Shown here: one piece after another, positions 55,585 to 64,000 of the stretch
Layout of the letters: each line of letters begins with the position of its first letter
How positions within the stretch are numbered: position 1 is the first letter of the stretch
Assembly: GCF_001642475.1 (NCBI RefSeq)
Contig: NW_019174001.1
Span: forward strand, 111,015-175,014
Origin: Fonsecaea monophora
Lineage: Eukaryota > Ascomycota > Eurotiomycetes > Chaetothyriales > Herpotrichiellaceae
Direction of reading: 5' to 3'
DNA length: 64,000 nt
Notes under the pieces: model-generated
What the model was told of the DNA's origin: nothing
The model's database searches: none
Seen by the model: the letters and a program-made list of their open reading frames with translations, nothing else
Translations under genes and position numbers: made by a program

Positions 55585-56911
55585 TCAGCTGCATGAGCTT
55601 GAGAGTTGAACGGCTATGTGATCTCTCTCTCGTTTTACGTAGTTACGGAAACGCTCTGGATATGCCTCTCCATTCCAACAGTCACCGTCTTCCGTTGATA
55701 CACTAGGCATCCCCACTTGCTCAATTGCATACCCAGCCGCGACGGTGGCGTGAAGCAGTGCGAAGAAAAGCCTGTTCTCCCCACCAAATACAGAGCCTTC
55801 GGGAACCTCTAGTTCTTTGAGAGAAGCCTCTTCGGGAGGAGGGGTCGTAATGCCCGTGATGCCCATGGCCAACGCTCCCAAGAACGTGTTTCCCCCACCA
55901 GTCGGATCCACGACTTTTGCTTTACTTTGGTGATATGCCGGGAGATGTAGACCCTTTGTGCTCCCGACATACGTGGTGCATCCGTGGGCGCCTTCTCTGA
56001 CCACCAGGGCCGTTTTTAGCGGATTCTGCTTCTGCCCTCGGCCTTGTTGTCGGTTGTCTAGTCCGAGGAGCGCCTCGACCATCCGTTCCCGGGAGGAGAA
56101 GTCGGGCATTTCCTTGAAAAAGGACGCGAACTCGTCGGCGTTGGGGCTCACGACGTCGACGCACGCAGCGGCCTCGCGTAGCCGCGATAGTTCCTCGGGC
56201 GTGCACAGGTCCGGGATGGGCTCCCAGACGAAGATCGGCCTGTCGCTGTCGCTGTCACTGTCACTCTCCGAGAGAAGCTTCCGTCGCCGAGCCAGAATAC
56301 CCTGGACCAGCGCCATGCACCGCGCGGGGGAGCAGACCATGTGGAACGCGCGGGCGAGCACCTGCCCGTCGGACAGCGAGTGCTGGTCCAGCCGCCGCTT
56401 GGGCGTCAGGTACTTGAACGCCCGGAACTCGTTGGGCCCGTAGCCGTTCCACGCCGTGGTTGTCAGGCGGGACCCGTCGAAGCGGAACACGCAGCTCGTG
56501 TGCCACGTCTCGATCGCTGCGCGAAACTCCGCGGGGAAGTCGGACCCCATGTCGACGATCCAGCCCACCGACGAGGCGTGGAGGCTGCCCGCGGCGAGGC
56601 GCGCCCCGAGCGCCGCATACGTGCCTGCGCCGCCGATTATTCTCTCCTGCGCTTTCTGCGTGGTGTTGCTGGTACTATCGAGGTATTCGATCTTGTCTGT
56701 ACGTTCGGAGGGCGAATTAGTGGATTTAGCCGGTAAGACATATACATTTGGTACGAGTACAGCACCAAGGTAAACGAATAACGTGCAGAAGAGACCACAC
56801 CAGGGGAAGAGGGAGGGGGTATAGCGGACCAATAATCAACATGCCCAGCGTACAGAACGCAAGTCGCTCAGAAGGACTTGCCCCATTGTCATTATTATCG
56901 GCCTGAGCCAT
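55585..56911 (-). CDS. Mak32-like PfkB-family carbohydrate kinase homologue (397 aa)
   Basis: PfkB/ribokinase-like fold, closest in layout to yeast Mak32, which is required for maintenance of a cytoplasmic dsRNA element. Two exons, 56911-56830 and 56696-55585. The 133-nt intron has a weak donor (GTCCGC) but a CTAAT branch and GTACAG acceptor; splicing gives FCTLGMLIIDKIEYL, the conserved first strand. The glycine signature is IIGGAGTYAALGARLA (GGAG at 49-52). At the second PfkB signature the sequence is VDPTGGGNTFLGALAMG (D291, N297), so the usual catalytic Asp of GAGD is Asn. A short Ser/Asp repeat (SESDSDSDSD) interrupts the middle. Substrate unknown. Divergent from the serine dehydratase gene. 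Confidence 0.82.
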
Positions 56912-57871
56912 ACGAGGAGATTTGTCGGAAAAAAGGAAATAGACACTCCACTATCCGCTTGCCTTTTCACCCTTTTGAAATTTCGCTATGTAGAAAACTT
57001 CCAGGATCTGTAGAAGCTTCATGGAGAGAAAAATCGGGCGGCGTTATTCCTAGCCTCGTTACGTGGGAATCTCCGGCTGGCGATGAAGTCTCCTACGACA
57101 AAGTGATGGCGAGGCTGGCCAATCAGAAAAATACGATAGACAGGGAGATAGCACGCGGGCCGGTTTCCCAAAGCAATCGACCTCTTCTCAAGGGTTTCTT
57201 CCTCTTCATGTCATCGCCTCGTCTCTCTGATTCTCAAAAGGTGGTCACAAGCCTCAGTCCAGTCCACGTGGACCCATGCGCCTACTACGGAGGGATTCCA
57301 TCCCCAAACTATTACTACCTTGTGCCACCCAGCCAGTATCTTTTCACAGGGATTCATTGCGTAATGCTTTTTAGCTCATCGGATCCTACGTCAAACCTGG
57401 TAAGGTGCCACCCGCTTTTACATAAGCTTTATGCCCATTGGTGGTTGTTGGGTTTCTTGTAACAAGGCGTGGATCTCGAGAACAATTCCCGGGTGGAAAA
57501 AAAGGCCCCCGTTGTCGATCGAACAGAAGAATTTCCAAAAGAAAGAGGAACTATAGTGCAAAGGAAGGGAAAAAGTGGAAAAGGGGTGGGTAACAAAAGG
57601 CCTTTCCTCCCGGTGCTGGCCGTAAGTAGCCACAACCACTTTCACAACTAGGTACAACCCACCCCTCGCCTCTTTTATATCTTGTTCTATTGCTGCTTTT
57701 TCTATTGCTGATCGTCTGGCTAGTCCTTGCTCAATTTGCGCATCGCTCAGTGTCCGCGGGACCTTGGGGACGGAAATATACCAGTGTCAGCCTGCTATAA
57801 TCTCCAGTTTGAATCTACAGACACACAGTGAAGGTGCAATGATAGAGAGGAACCACCTCGGGCCGGACACC
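56912..57871. promoter_or_regulatory. Divergent promoter region, Mak32-like and serine dehydratase genes
   Basis: A 960-bp gap between head-to-head starts, holding both promoters. One plus-strand frame of about 190 codons crosses it (about 56878-57462) but has no domain and overlaps the Mak32-like start, so it was not called. Confidence 0.45.
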
Positions 57872-58990
57872 ATGCCTCACGTCAAACAACCGTGGATCGA
57901 GACGCCCTTGGTCGAATCGACAGTCCTGTCCAAAATCGCTGGCTGGTAAAGAAAACCACGTCCCTCCTTTCGATACACCCACGGATTTACTGGTTGCTGA
58001 CGCATGGCTCGTTTGTACAGTCGCATCTTTCTCAAACTCGAAAACCTCCAACCCTCGTCGTCATTCAAGTCCCGGGGCATCGGCAACTTGGTGCTTAAGA
58101 GCATTCAAGAACAATCAGAGTCCCCGTCAGATGACCGACCGCTGCACTTCTACTCCTCCTCCGGAGGCAACGCCGGGCTCGCCTGTGTCACGGCCGCGAC
58201 GTCCCTGGGTTACGCGTCCTCAGTCGTGGTCCCCACTAGCACGGATGAACCCACGGTAGCAAAGTTGCTTGCCGCGGGTGCCAGCGAGGTGATTGTCCAC
58301 GGCGACAGCTGGTTCTTCGCCGACCAACATCTCCGGGAAGTCGTCATCCCCGCCGCAGAAGCCAAAGGGGAGAAGGGCATCTACATCCACCCCTTTGACC
58401 ACCCTTTTATCTGGGAAGGTGCGGGCACCATGGTTGAGGAGATCCAGAGGCAGATGCCTGACGGCGACGACAAGCCCGACGCCATCGTCTGCTCCGTGGG
58501 CGGCGGCGGCTTGTTCTCCGGCATCATGCACGGCCTCGACCGCGTCGGCTGGTCCGACCAAGTCCAGGTGCTGCCGGTGGAGACGCTGGGCGCCGACTCG
58601 CTTGCCCAGTCGCTGCAACAGAAAGAGCTGGTGACCCTCCCAGCCATCACGTCGGTCGCGACCTCGCTAGGCGCCATCCGCGTCGCCGAGAACGCCTTCC
58701 GCGAAGGCCAGCGCCCGGCCGTCACGTCGGTGGTGCTCGACGACGCCGAGGCTTGCGCCGCCTGCTGGCGCTTCCTGGACGATGAGCGCATCCTCGTCGA
58801 ACCCGCCTGCGGCGCTAGCGTCGCCCTCGCCTACGACGGCCGCCTGAAGAAGCTCCTCAAGGGATTCTCCCCCTCCTCCAAGGTCGTCATCGTCGTGTGC
58901 GGCGGCTCCAAGATCTCCCTGGACCTGTTGACCCGGTACCGCGACAAGTACCAGAAGCGGAGCGAGGAATTGGCACGGAAGTATTCGTAA
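57872..58990 (+). CDS. PLP-dependent L-serine/L-threonine dehydratase (347 aa)
   Basis: Converts L-serine (and often L-threonine) to pyruvate/2-oxobutyrate plus ammonia; cytosolic amino-acid catabolism, Cha1-like. Two exons, 57872-57945 and 58021-58990. The 75-nt intron (GTAAAG...GTACAG) yields STVLSKIAGCRIFLKLENLQ. The PLP lysine is K41 in PSSSFKSRGIGNL; the phosphate-binding and substrate loop is SSSGGNAGLACVTAA; the second PLP phosphate loop is VGGGGLFSGIMHG. The C-terminal VVIVVCGGSKISLD has the Cys/Ser position that contacts the pyridine ring in this fold type II enzyme. Length matches catabolic eukaryotic serine dehydratases, without an ACT domain. Two in-frame upstream ATGs exist (57839 is the nearest), but MPHVKQPWIETPL is the usual start. 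Confidence 0.92.
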
Positions 58991-60194
58991 CGTAAGCGCA
59001 GGAGGGGTTTGAGAACCAGCCAGATGTCACTACGCTCAGGGCGTGACTTTGTATAGATTTCTTGTAATGGTGCTTTTTTTCAAACGGGGGTCGAAAAGAC
59101 ACAATACAGGCAATCAGCACTCGTCATGGATAAAGAGACGGTGGCACCCTACCCATCTACCTACTTATACAAGAGGTAGAGAAGGAAATACATGACATAA
59201 AATGACATCGAATATTCCATTTCTATCGTTGAACAATCACTTTTCCCCCCTGCCCCGAGAAAAAGGAAATATTTGGTACCGCCTTGACTTATACAGATTG
59301 ATTTGATTGGGCTTTCTGACCCAAGGACATGTATGAGGTTACATAACTCCTGGAATTGGATTGCCGTTTTCGTGCTGGCATCTAGCTCAGATCTATCTTA
59401 CTTGTTCCCTGGGGAACAAACAGTCCCTGAGCCGCGGGTTCTTATTTGACTGGTCTACTATAAGTCTCGCATTATTGGGCCGCAGTTCTCAGAATTCGGC
59501 GGCAAAGTGTCAGCCAGGAAGCCGTGCAAAAGTCACCATGGATCTGCCTGTAGGTCGTGTGACCTCGCTTGCCATGCCGATGTAGAGTCTGTTGTTCCTC
59601 ACACGGAAGAATGTCGACTCGAGCGTTATTCCAGTCAAACGCTGACTCATTATGGACTGGCAAATCTCGCGATCGAGGCTGACAAGGGTGTTTTCGTAGA
59701 GTGGCTGCTATATGCAGTTCGAAGAATGTAGACGATCCCACGGGTCTTCCCACGTCGTAGAATATGAAGTCTATGATCGAGTTCGGACATGCCTATTCGT
59801 CAAGGCAGAGGGGGAGCCGTTGGGATCTTTGATGGGAAAAGCCCACCCCTGGAAGAGGTCAAGGTCGAATGCACCACCGACTTCTCGCCTGACGTCAACC
59901 GGGAGGACACGTTGGCTGATGTTGGATCTGTGGCCATTACGGCTTCTGAAGAGATCTTGTCAGACACCAAAAGATTGACATCAGATATAAGAGCATCGAG
60001 AACGGACGAGGTAGACATACATCCGATGTTGTTATTCTCAAGCCGTGGAAGCTGCTGAATTTTGCTGTTTTGCGTAGGGTGTTTAGGGCAAAATTTGATG
60101 CTGGAGAACGATCGAAACTTTTGTGACGTTTTGTGGTGAGCTCATGCTTGAGAATCCCAGCAGGGCTTCCCAACAGACTCTTCGTATCTTCCAA
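58991..60194. other. Intergenic region with ambiguous coding-like stretch
   Basis: About 1.2 kb between convergent genes. Roughly 59520-60020 reads like coding sequence on both strands in pieces, broken by stops and frame changes (see findings). No gene model was good enough to call. The 59000-59360 part is featureless 3' sequence. Confidence 0.4.
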
Positions 60195-60872
60195 TCACAA
60201 GAGTTTCAGGTGACCGGTGACCTGATCAACCACACTCTTGGGCCCGAGAACGCCCAGTACCGTGGCACTGCCGGCGGCGATTTGTGTCCTACCAGCGTCG
60301 TGTATGATCCTTGCGCAGAGCCCCAAGCTGATAGCTTGTGCCTGAAGTGTCTCCAACTCCTCCTCAGACTTGACTTGCACCGCAATCTTCGGCTGTCCAC
60401 CCCATTCCCAACGTTTCAGTAGAGGAGCCGAAGTGACATGGTTGAGTAGGTATTTATAGCACGCCAGAGTCGCATGGGAGCATTGTGCGGCAATCTTGCC
60501 TGCGAGAAAATCAGTCAATGGCACTGGCAACCGATTCCGGATCTCCTTACCCTTGCCCATGCCTAGGTCTGTCCTCACTGCTAAAACAAGCTTCACCTCC
60601 TCCTTTGAGTCCTTGAAGTCATTCAGCTCTTTCCCGTCGTCTTCGTCTTCGTCGTCCGCTTCATCCTCGTCGTCTGCTTGGTCGTCGCTCGAGTCGGCGT
60701 GGACTTTGACGTCGTAGCTGTTTGGCCAGCTTTTCTTTGCCTGGTTCGCACTTCCGGAACCACCAAAAACACCGATACTGGAGCCCTGGCCTATGAAATA
60801 GCCTGCCAGCAGGCCAAGAATGACAGAAGAGACCGCCACGGCCGTCAGAGAAGGGGAGGTTTTGTCGGCCAT
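60195..60872 (-). CDS. PTH2: Peptidyl-tRNA hydrolase 2 (Pth2), membrane-anchored (208 aa)
   Basis: Pth2/Bit1-family enzyme that releases peptides from peptidyl-tRNA. Two exons, 60872-60551 and 60499-60195. A 51-nt in-frame intron (GTAAGG...TCGCAG) must be removed to restore the uninterrupted catalytic motif TDLGMGKGKIAAQCSHATLA, with K109 and H116 the expected catalytic or RNA-contact residues. Residues about 10-30 form a hydrophobic anchor (AVAVSSVILGLLAGYFIGQG), consistent with mitochondrial outer-membrane or other membrane tethering as in eukaryotic homologues. Residues 62-80 are a highly acidic linker. The C-terminal half keeps WEWGGQPKIAVQV, IIHDAGRTQIAAGS and TVLGVLGPK. Complete and apparently functional. 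Confidence 0.94.
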   Translation of the reverse strand: MADKTSPSLTAVAVSSVILGLLAGYFIGQGSSIGVFGGSGSANQAKKSWPNSYDVKVHADSSDDQADDEDEADDEDEDDGKELNDFKDSKEEVKLVLAVRTDLGMGKGKEIRNRLPVPLTDFLAGKIAAQCSHATLACYKYLLNHVTSAPLLKRWEWGGQPKIAVQVKSEEELETLQAQAISLGLCARIIHDAGRTQIAAGSATVLGVLGPKSVVDQVTGHLKLL

Positions 60873-61382
60873 GCTTGAAGAACCTTGCGGGAAGATCTAG
60901 CCGGAGAGAAAGGTAAATGTAGATCAAAGTAACGCCTCAGACCCCTAGCATGCTCTCAACCGACCCATGCCCCAATGAAGTCACCTCGATATTTCCTAAG
61001 GTGGATGGGCGGATTGCTGGGAAGACTTGGAGGCAAACACGCCAAGCAATACTGAGTGTCTTGGCACGACACTCGGCGAGCCTGCTTGACCTGCAGACCT
61101 GGTAGATCGTTACAAGAATCTCATTTCTATACCATGTTCTGCATGTCTCTCGCAATCTATATGATGGGAGCTGTCGGCCGGGAGTCGCAATAGCTGGCTC
61201 CCAATCAGTCTTCAGCCTATTAAACAAGCTCGGTCATCGAACTTGGGTTGTCCTTTGCCTCCACTTCAAGTTTTGTACCCTTTTCCTGCTTCGCGTGAGA
61301 TGACTTGAGATGAGATGGACAACCGACCGCACGTCAAGTCGCTGCATGTCTTTTGATCCCCTCCAAACACCCTTGAATGAAA
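60873..61382. other. Intergenic region
   Basis: 510 bp between two minus-strand genes; presumably the Pth2 promoter and the 3' end of the cupin gene. A minus-strand frame of about 96 codons here has no recognisable features. Confidence 0.45.
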
Positions 61383-62090
61383 TCAATCCCAGTACTTCCT
61401 CAACAGCTCCTCCTCAACGCCAGTCCACCTCGCGTACGTTGCGAGAATTTTGCCAACGTAGTTCATGATCCCGCCCATGAAGCCTGGGAACCTCGACTCG
61501 CTCATCTCGCCGACCAGAGCGGCATGTAAGATGCTATACGGCATACCGGTTTTCGGGTCGGCCAAGCCATCGTTGTTGAGACCAAAGAGTACGTACAAGC
61601 TCCTTTCAAAGCCTGCGTGGGCGGGCACCACAAATCCTTTGAAGGTGACGTCCTTGTCTCCGTCGTTGAAGAAGCGGTGGTGGGTGCCAATGGGGATCTC
61701 TGCCGACTCGCCTGGCTTCAAATGGAATGGTTCCCTATTGCCCAAGATGACACCCAAGTCGCCTTCGACCGCTTCGAACCGCTCGGCATAGGTGGTGTGG
61801 TAGTGGAGGGGCGGACCACCTCCTGGCTTGCACACGAGGATGGCGTTCGCTTCTTTCCCTCCGGTTTCACACCCGTATGTTGTCCATGTGATTGTTTCCC
61901 CCGAGTTTTTGTTGACGATGGTGCGACGCTTCTCGTCCCTGATTCCAGGCGGAATGTTGCGGTTGGTATTTGACGACGACATTGCTGGTGTTCCTGTGAA
62001 GATGGCGATATGGGTGTTGATTGGAGTCGCTTGCAGCAATCTGGAACTTGCAGGAGATATTTCACGTTTCTGGGAGATTGGATTGCTCAT
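61383..62090 (-). CDS. Cupin-domain protein (235 aa, or 199 aa from the internal start)
   Basis: Single-domain cupin. Numbered from the internal Met at 61982, motif 1 is complete: G-x-PPLHYHTTYAERFEAVEG with metal ligands H60, H62 and E67 and the closing G73; motif 2 is IPIGTHHRFFN. This is a metal-binding beta-barrel fold; the reaction is unknown (dioxygenase, isomerase and storage roles all occur). The N-terminal approach (TIVNKNSGETITWTTYG) and C-terminal helices (GFMGGIMNYVGKILATYARW) resemble many uncharacterised fungal cupins. The first ATG adds 36 residues rich in Ser/Arg/Ile that could be a targeting sequence; the second (MSSSNTNRN) gives the typical family length. No intron. Confidence 0.83.
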   Translation of the reverse strand: MSNPISQKREISPASSRLLQATPINTHIAIFTGTPAMSSSNTNRNIPPGIRDEKRRTIVNKNSGETITWTTYGCETGGKEANAILVCKPGGGPPLHYHTTYAERFEAVEGDLGVILGNREPFHLKPGESAEIPIGTHHRFFNDGDKDVTFKGFVVPAHAGFERSLYVLFGLNNDGLADPKTGMPYSILHAALVGEMSESRFPGFMGGIMNYVGKILATYARWTGVEEELLRKYWD

Positions 62091-63507
62091 CTCACATCCT
62101 GGGACGCGGCTTCACTGCATTTATTTATATGCTCGTTGGTTCTACATGCCAAGGGGATTTTGCCGCCCATAGCACAGGTCGTTGTCTCCAGAGCCATCTC
62201 ACAGGCGAGCCAAGTCTCAATACTACTTGTTGAGAGACCTACAACGACTCCAGTGCTTTACACCACCAGCTCGAGAGGGTAGCATCACCCAGGAAAATCC
62301 TGGCCTGGAAGAGCTGGTTACAAGGGTCACCTAGACCTAGAGCAGGCTCGAGGAAACTTGCCGAGTATCTTTGCCATGGGTCCCGCACTGCCCGATCGGG
62401 ACGAAGCCTTTGTTTAGGTGTACTTACTTACGAGTAGTACTATGCGGCTGTTTGGTGTTTGTAAGCGAGGATGACGGCTGTAGTGAACGTTTGGTAGGGG
62501 CGCGTCGAAAGAGGAAGTACGTTTATTCCCGCCCGGGAACGAGAAATGGCGGGGGGGCTAAGTTCTCGTATTCAGGGCCGTCTTACCACCTCGTCTCGTA
62601 GTGCTTCGTCGCTAATACCACCATCGCTCGCTCTTGGCTGGCGCGTGGCTGGTACATGTTAGTATTGGTATTACTAAGCCCGGTCTCTCTCTATTGTTGC
62701 GCCAATGAGCCAATGGTGCTTGGACTGGGTGCCAAGGTGGTACAATGTGACAAAGCAGGGTCGTGGCCAACCAAGTCAGGTGCGTGAGAGTAAGGGTCTC
62801 ATGAAAGTGCCCAGTCATGCCAGTACAGGTATTACCGCGAGGTCGTGGGGACGAATCGGGGTTCAATGCGACAGACACGGTCGTCATAAGTGGTCGATAC
62901 TGCCACGATGCTCTGATACTCTTGTGTGCGTGCGTGTGTGTAGGGAAGGAACAGAGCGAGGAGCCCATGCCTGCGAGAATTGAGAGGCGATGACCGCGAA
63001 TGAGACAACTAGGTTCTCGGGTATGTGTATGGTTATCTACATAAGTCAGGACTGAGACTGAGACTCAGACTACCTAGTAAGGCTCGGAAGGTCCCATTAT
63101 GCTCATATTCATGTTCATCTCTACATTCATATCCATCTCATGTCCATGTTCATGTAAGCTGTAAGATCTAAGATGAAGGTGTAATGTGTACGGTGTAAGA
63201 TGGCTTAAAAATCAAAAAGAGCTGGTGGTAATCCCCCATCGGCTCAGTATTTGTGGCATGGCTTGGCAGCCAAAGGGTCTGAAGACTCCTGAAGAGGCGG
63301 TACGCGATTATTGAAATATGACAACACTATTGAAGTAAATTATGTTGCTGTGCATTAATATTCCTCAAAACTCCGTCGACCCTGATGAATCTGTTCCCGC
63401 GGCACGTCCGTCCTTTCGTATCGCGCGCGACGAGGGAACAGAACCCGGAGACGTTGTATAAAGTTCATATTATATTGATAATCTACTCTCGCAAAAAAAA
63501 AAAGGTC
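62091..63507. other. Intergenic region
   Basis: About 1.4 kb with no supported gene. Short frames only. Around 63050-63180 simple words repeat (GAGACT, TTCAT/CCATGT). An A-run of 10-11 lies at about 63493. Confidence 0.45.
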
Positions 63508-64000
63508 TCACCCCATTATCAAGCGCCTGCTCAGCTTCATTCCTTCCCCTGCGGGCATGCTTCCATGTGCTCGGAAGACGGCTTCCAGGTCCCTCTTCGC
63601 GCTGCCGCCGGGTTGCGGACACGTGCTCTGTTCGACGCAATAGTTTTGTGATGAACAGGAGGGGCCGAAGAGGCCGTCGTTCCTTACACACCTGTCGAAG
63701 AGGAGGTCCGGGTACCTGTCGACACAGTCGCTGTCGGTAGTGCAGGTTTCGCCCAAATTTGAGCAAAAGGCCGCGCCAGTGTTGCACTGGGGCGTATGGC
63801 CGTCAGATAGGATGTTGCACAAGCAGGTGCCACCACTCATGTTGAGACAGTCATTATACTGCTCCGACGAGCAGGTTGATGATACGGCTGGCGGTGCTGA
63901 TGTTGTCGTGGTGGTGGTGGTGGTGGTGGTGGTGGTTGTTGTCGAGGTGGTCGTGGTTGTAGTGGTTGACGTAGTAGCGGTTGGGGTAGTGGGTGTGGTT
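63508..64000 (-). CDS. C-terminal part of a Thr-rich, Cys-rich secreted protein (5' end outside window)
   Basis: Partial gene: the reading frame is open to the window edge and the start lies beyond it. From the edge inward it encodes a Thr/Pro-rich mucin-like linker (TTPTTPTATTS...), then a run of about a dozen Thr encoded by an ACC microsatellite, then a Cys-rich module of about 90 residues (C spacing in STCSSEQYNDCLNMSGGTCL, CNTGAAFCSNLGETC, DSDCVDRYPD, RCVRNDG, SCSSQNYCVEQSTC), and a basic tail. This resembles extracellular, wall-associated or secreted fungal proteins with an O-glycosylated stalk. No GPI-like hydrophobic end is seen; the tail ends KLSRRLIMG. An intron near the C-terminus cannot be excluded. 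Confidence 0.72.
   Translation of the reverse strand, partial: TTPTTPTATTSTTTTTTTSTTTTTTTTTTTTTTSAPPAVSSTCSSEQYNDCLNMSGGTCLCNILSDGHTPQCNTGAAFCSNLGETCTTDSDCVDRYPDLLFDRCVRNDGLFGPSCSSQNYCVEQSTCPQPGGSAKRDLEAVFRAHGSMPAGEGMKLSRRLIMG
63909..63936. repeat. (GTG/GGT)n microsatellite encoding poly-Thr
   Basis: About nine GGT units on the plus strand, read as ACC (Thr) codons on the minus strand within the partial secreted-protein gene. Confidence 0.85.

Noticed and set aside
56878..57462. Plus-strand ORF of 195 codons between the Mak32-like and dehydratase genes
   Set aside because: Overlaps the start of the Mak32-like gene antisense and shows no domain; more likely promoter DNA.

Overview
The window is nuclear DNA of a filamentous ascomycete (Pezizomycotina). 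The evidence is short spliceosomal introns (about 46-190 nt, GT...CTAAC/CTRAY...AG), fungus-specific families (Zn2Cys6 and Fungal_trans regulators, an Ecl1-type small zinc protein, PNS1, a Mak32-like kinase), Kozak-like starts and long CT/CA-rich leaders. No bacterial operons, CRISPR arrays, rRNA genes or convincing tRNA genes were found. I cannot fix the class or genus from sequence alone.

Layout. 1-6 kb: a small single-pass membrane protein and SRP68 (minus strand). 6-10 kb: a large mitochondrial-type PPR protein, divergent from SRP68. 10-18.8 kb: a gene-poor stretch whose only clear gene is an Ecl1-family zinc protein. 18.9-23 kb: a divergent pair, a membrane-anchored ATP-grasp-like protein and the choline-transporter-like protein PNS1. 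23-38 kb: sparse regulatory genes (C2H2 factor, four-exon Zn2Cys6 factor, F-box-like protein) separated by 3-4 kb deserts rich in GTAC/CCTAGG-type short motifs. 38-48 kb: a MetE C-terminal-type methyltransferase-like protein between two F-box-like genes, a glycine-zipper protein and mitochondrial ribosomal protein mL44. 49-64 kb: the densest part, with a secreted protein made of two tandem repeats, a Fungal_trans regulator next to a CipB-type oxidoreductase, a small membrane protein, a Mak32-like PfkB protein divergent from a serine/threonine dehydratase, Pth2, a cupin, and the 3' part of a Thr-rich/Cys-rich secreted protein cut by the window edge.

Most identified genes are housekeeping (SRP targeting, mitochondrial translation, tRNA recycling, amino-acid catabolism, transport). 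They do not form one pathway. The regulator plus CipB-like pair at 50.8-54.5 kb is the only neighbourhood that looks like a small regulator-enzyme unit. The most unusual items are the two-repeat secreted protein, the ATP-grasp-like protein whose usual metal-site motif looks replaced, the Fungal_trans regulator for which no intact zinc cluster could be found, and the recurrent TACGAGGTAC-type decamer in gene-poor DNA. Multi-exon genes are given as full spans with exon boundaries in the evidence; splice sites were inferred by eye.
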